Assembly: GCA_030039575.1 (NCBI GenBank)
Contig: JASHVH010000414.1
Coordinates: 1-14,528, forward strand
Source of the DNA: Acidimicrobiales bacterium
GTDB taxonomy: Bacteria > Actinomycetota > Acidimicrobiia > Acidimicrobiales > Palsa-688
DNA length: 14,528 nt
Direction: 5' to 3'
A model generated the notes under the pieces. It saw only the letters and a list, made by a program, of their open reading frames with translations, did no database searches and was not told where the DNA came from. Below, piece after piece: positions 13,655 through 14,528 of this stretch. Both the position numbers and the translations under genes were made by a program. The stretch's first letter is position 1, and every line of letters begins with the position of its first letter.

Positions 13655-14528
13655 GGCCGTCGATCCTGTACGCGGCCGGCGCCGACAGCGCGCCAGGGCC
13701 GCTGGCAGACCACCGGTTCGCGGTCGACCTGAACCTCGACCAGATCTTTGCTGCGATCAGTGCCGGGCGGGAACAAATCGACCTCGCGTCTATCTTCTAT
13801 GCTCCCCTGGGCCAGGTCGACGACGTGACCTACCGCCATGAGGTACTGGCGGACCTAGAGCAGCCCATTGTCCGTGCTGAAGTGAGAGCCTTTGGCCGAG
13901 GGATGCGGGAGTCCCGTGAGATCCTGGCCCTGGCCCGGTCCCTGGGCAGCCGCTGGCAGCAAGAGCGCCTCTTTGTCGATGCGGTTTCTGCCTATTGCAA
14001 GGCAGTTATCTCGTTGGCGACCGCCTTGTCGAACCTCCAACCGGGTTCGCGGGGCATGCGTGCGTTCGCGGAGTACCTCTGTGCCTACCGCTCATCAGCG
14101 GATTTCACAGCGCTGGCGGCAGAAGCCAGTGATGTGGTGGCCAAACTGGCCACCGTTAGGTACGCGCTGAACATCAAAGGCACCCGGGTGACCGTTGCTG
14201 GTTACGGCGACGAGCCTGATTACGCCAAAGAAATAGAGACCTTCTTCGCCAAGTTCAGCGACGGACGGGCGGCAGAGCACTCGGCCCCGCTCCCAAACCG
14301 GCTGAACATGAACGCGGTCGAGGCCGACGTCCTCGAACTCGTCGCCCGTCTCAACCCCGGGCCGTTCGGCGCGATGGACGACTATTTTCGCCGTCACCAG
14401 GGCTTCCTGGACAGCGCAGTTTCCGCCTTCTACCGGGATTCGCAGTTCTACCTTGCCTATCTCGAGTACATTGAGCCGTTGCGGGAAACTGGCCTGCCGT
14501 TCTGCTATCCGCGTCTTTCTGTTTCACC
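13651..14528 (+). CDS. MutS-like protein, N-terminal part (runs off the window)
   Basis: The frame starts with ATG at 13651, overlapping the TetR stop by 4 bases, and is still open after 292 codons. The sequence is helical and follows the lever/clamp part of MutS-related proteins: DLNLDQIFAAISAGREQIDL, TYRHEVLADLEQPIVRAEVR, a long helical middle, DDYFRRHQGFLDSAVSAFYR and QFYLAYLEYIEPLRETGLPF, ending in CYPRLS. In this family the MutS ATPase domain with Walker motifs follows shortly after such a segment, beyond the window, so the ATPase is not seen here. It lacks the mismatch-recognition domain I of true MutS, which starts differently. These stand-alone proteins are common in Actinomycetota and their role, repair or otherwise, is not settled. 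There is no separate ribosome site, so it depends on TetR translation. Confidence 0.68.
   Translation, partial: MRPSILYAAGADSAPGPLADHRFAVDLNLDQIFAAISAGREQIDLASIFYAPLGQVDDVTYRHEVLADLEQPIVRAEVRAFGRGMRESREILALARSLGSRWQQERLFVDAVSAYCKAVISLATALSNLQPGSRGMRAFAEYLCAYRSSADFTALAAEASDVVAKLATVRYALNIKGTRVTVAGYGDEPDYAKEIETFFAKFSDGRAAEHSAPLPNRLNMNAVEADVLELVARLNPGPFGAMDDYFRRHQGFLDSAVSAFYRDSQFYLAYLEYIEPLRETGLPFCYPRLSVS

Overview
The window is GC-rich DNA with GTG starts, GC-rich third codon positions and several genes lacking an obvious ribosome site. It also carries families common in soil Actinomycetota: an AfsR/SARP regulator, a LAL-type LuxR regulator, actinobacterial-style SRPBCC and MBL-fold proteins, and a MutS-like protein. 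I therefore read it as a chromosomal accessory region of an actinobacterium or a close relative. All family assignments come from reading motifs by eye; no database search was possible.

Layout. (1) 1-1565: the start of a SARP regulator (minus strand, cut by the window edge), a small secreted protein read divergently from it, and a GNAT acetyltransferase. (2) 1738-2292: a tRNA-Thr(CGT) on the minus strand with a decayed tyrosine-integrase remnant directly beyond its 3' end, the mark of an old integration at a tRNA gene. (3) 2621-4142: an alpha/beta hydrolase and, divergently, an AlkA-type DNA glycosylase, followed by a short remnant of an MFS transporter gene. (4) 4425-11262: the most distinctive part. 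A minus-strand operon holds a truncated haloperoxidase-type hydrolase, a DUF4331 protein and an unusual muconolactone-isomerase/DUF3237 fusion. It faces a 918-residue LAL regulator followed by a stand-alone DUF3237 gene. Convergent to these come a single-cysteine redoxin and a haloacetate dehalogenase that has lost its middle. (5) 11553-14528: an SRPBCC + MBL-fold operon, divergent from a TetR regulator whose stop overlaps the start of a MutS-like protein that runs off the window.

How the genes may work together (inference). Region 4 looks like a partly decayed catabolic or detoxification locus for a small, possibly aromatic or halogenated, substrate, with the LAL regulator as the probable local activator. 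The 278-bp divergent control region in front of that regulator contains a 14-bp perfect palindrome and a perfect 10-bp inverted repeat, so it is the natural operator zone. In region 5 the TetR/SRPBCC intergenic region contains overlapping perfect inverted repeats. One of them covers a consensus -35 box of the SRPBCC-MBL promoter, giving a clear repression model.

At least four broken genes (integrase, MFS transporter, haloperoxidase, haloacetate dehalogenase), and perhaps a fifth fragment, lie in this short stretch. The region is therefore eroding. Intact genes next to broken partners (DUF4331, the DUF3237 proteins, redoxin) may be leftovers of a larger pathway or may have an independent function. 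No CRISPR array, rRNA or complete mobile element was seen.
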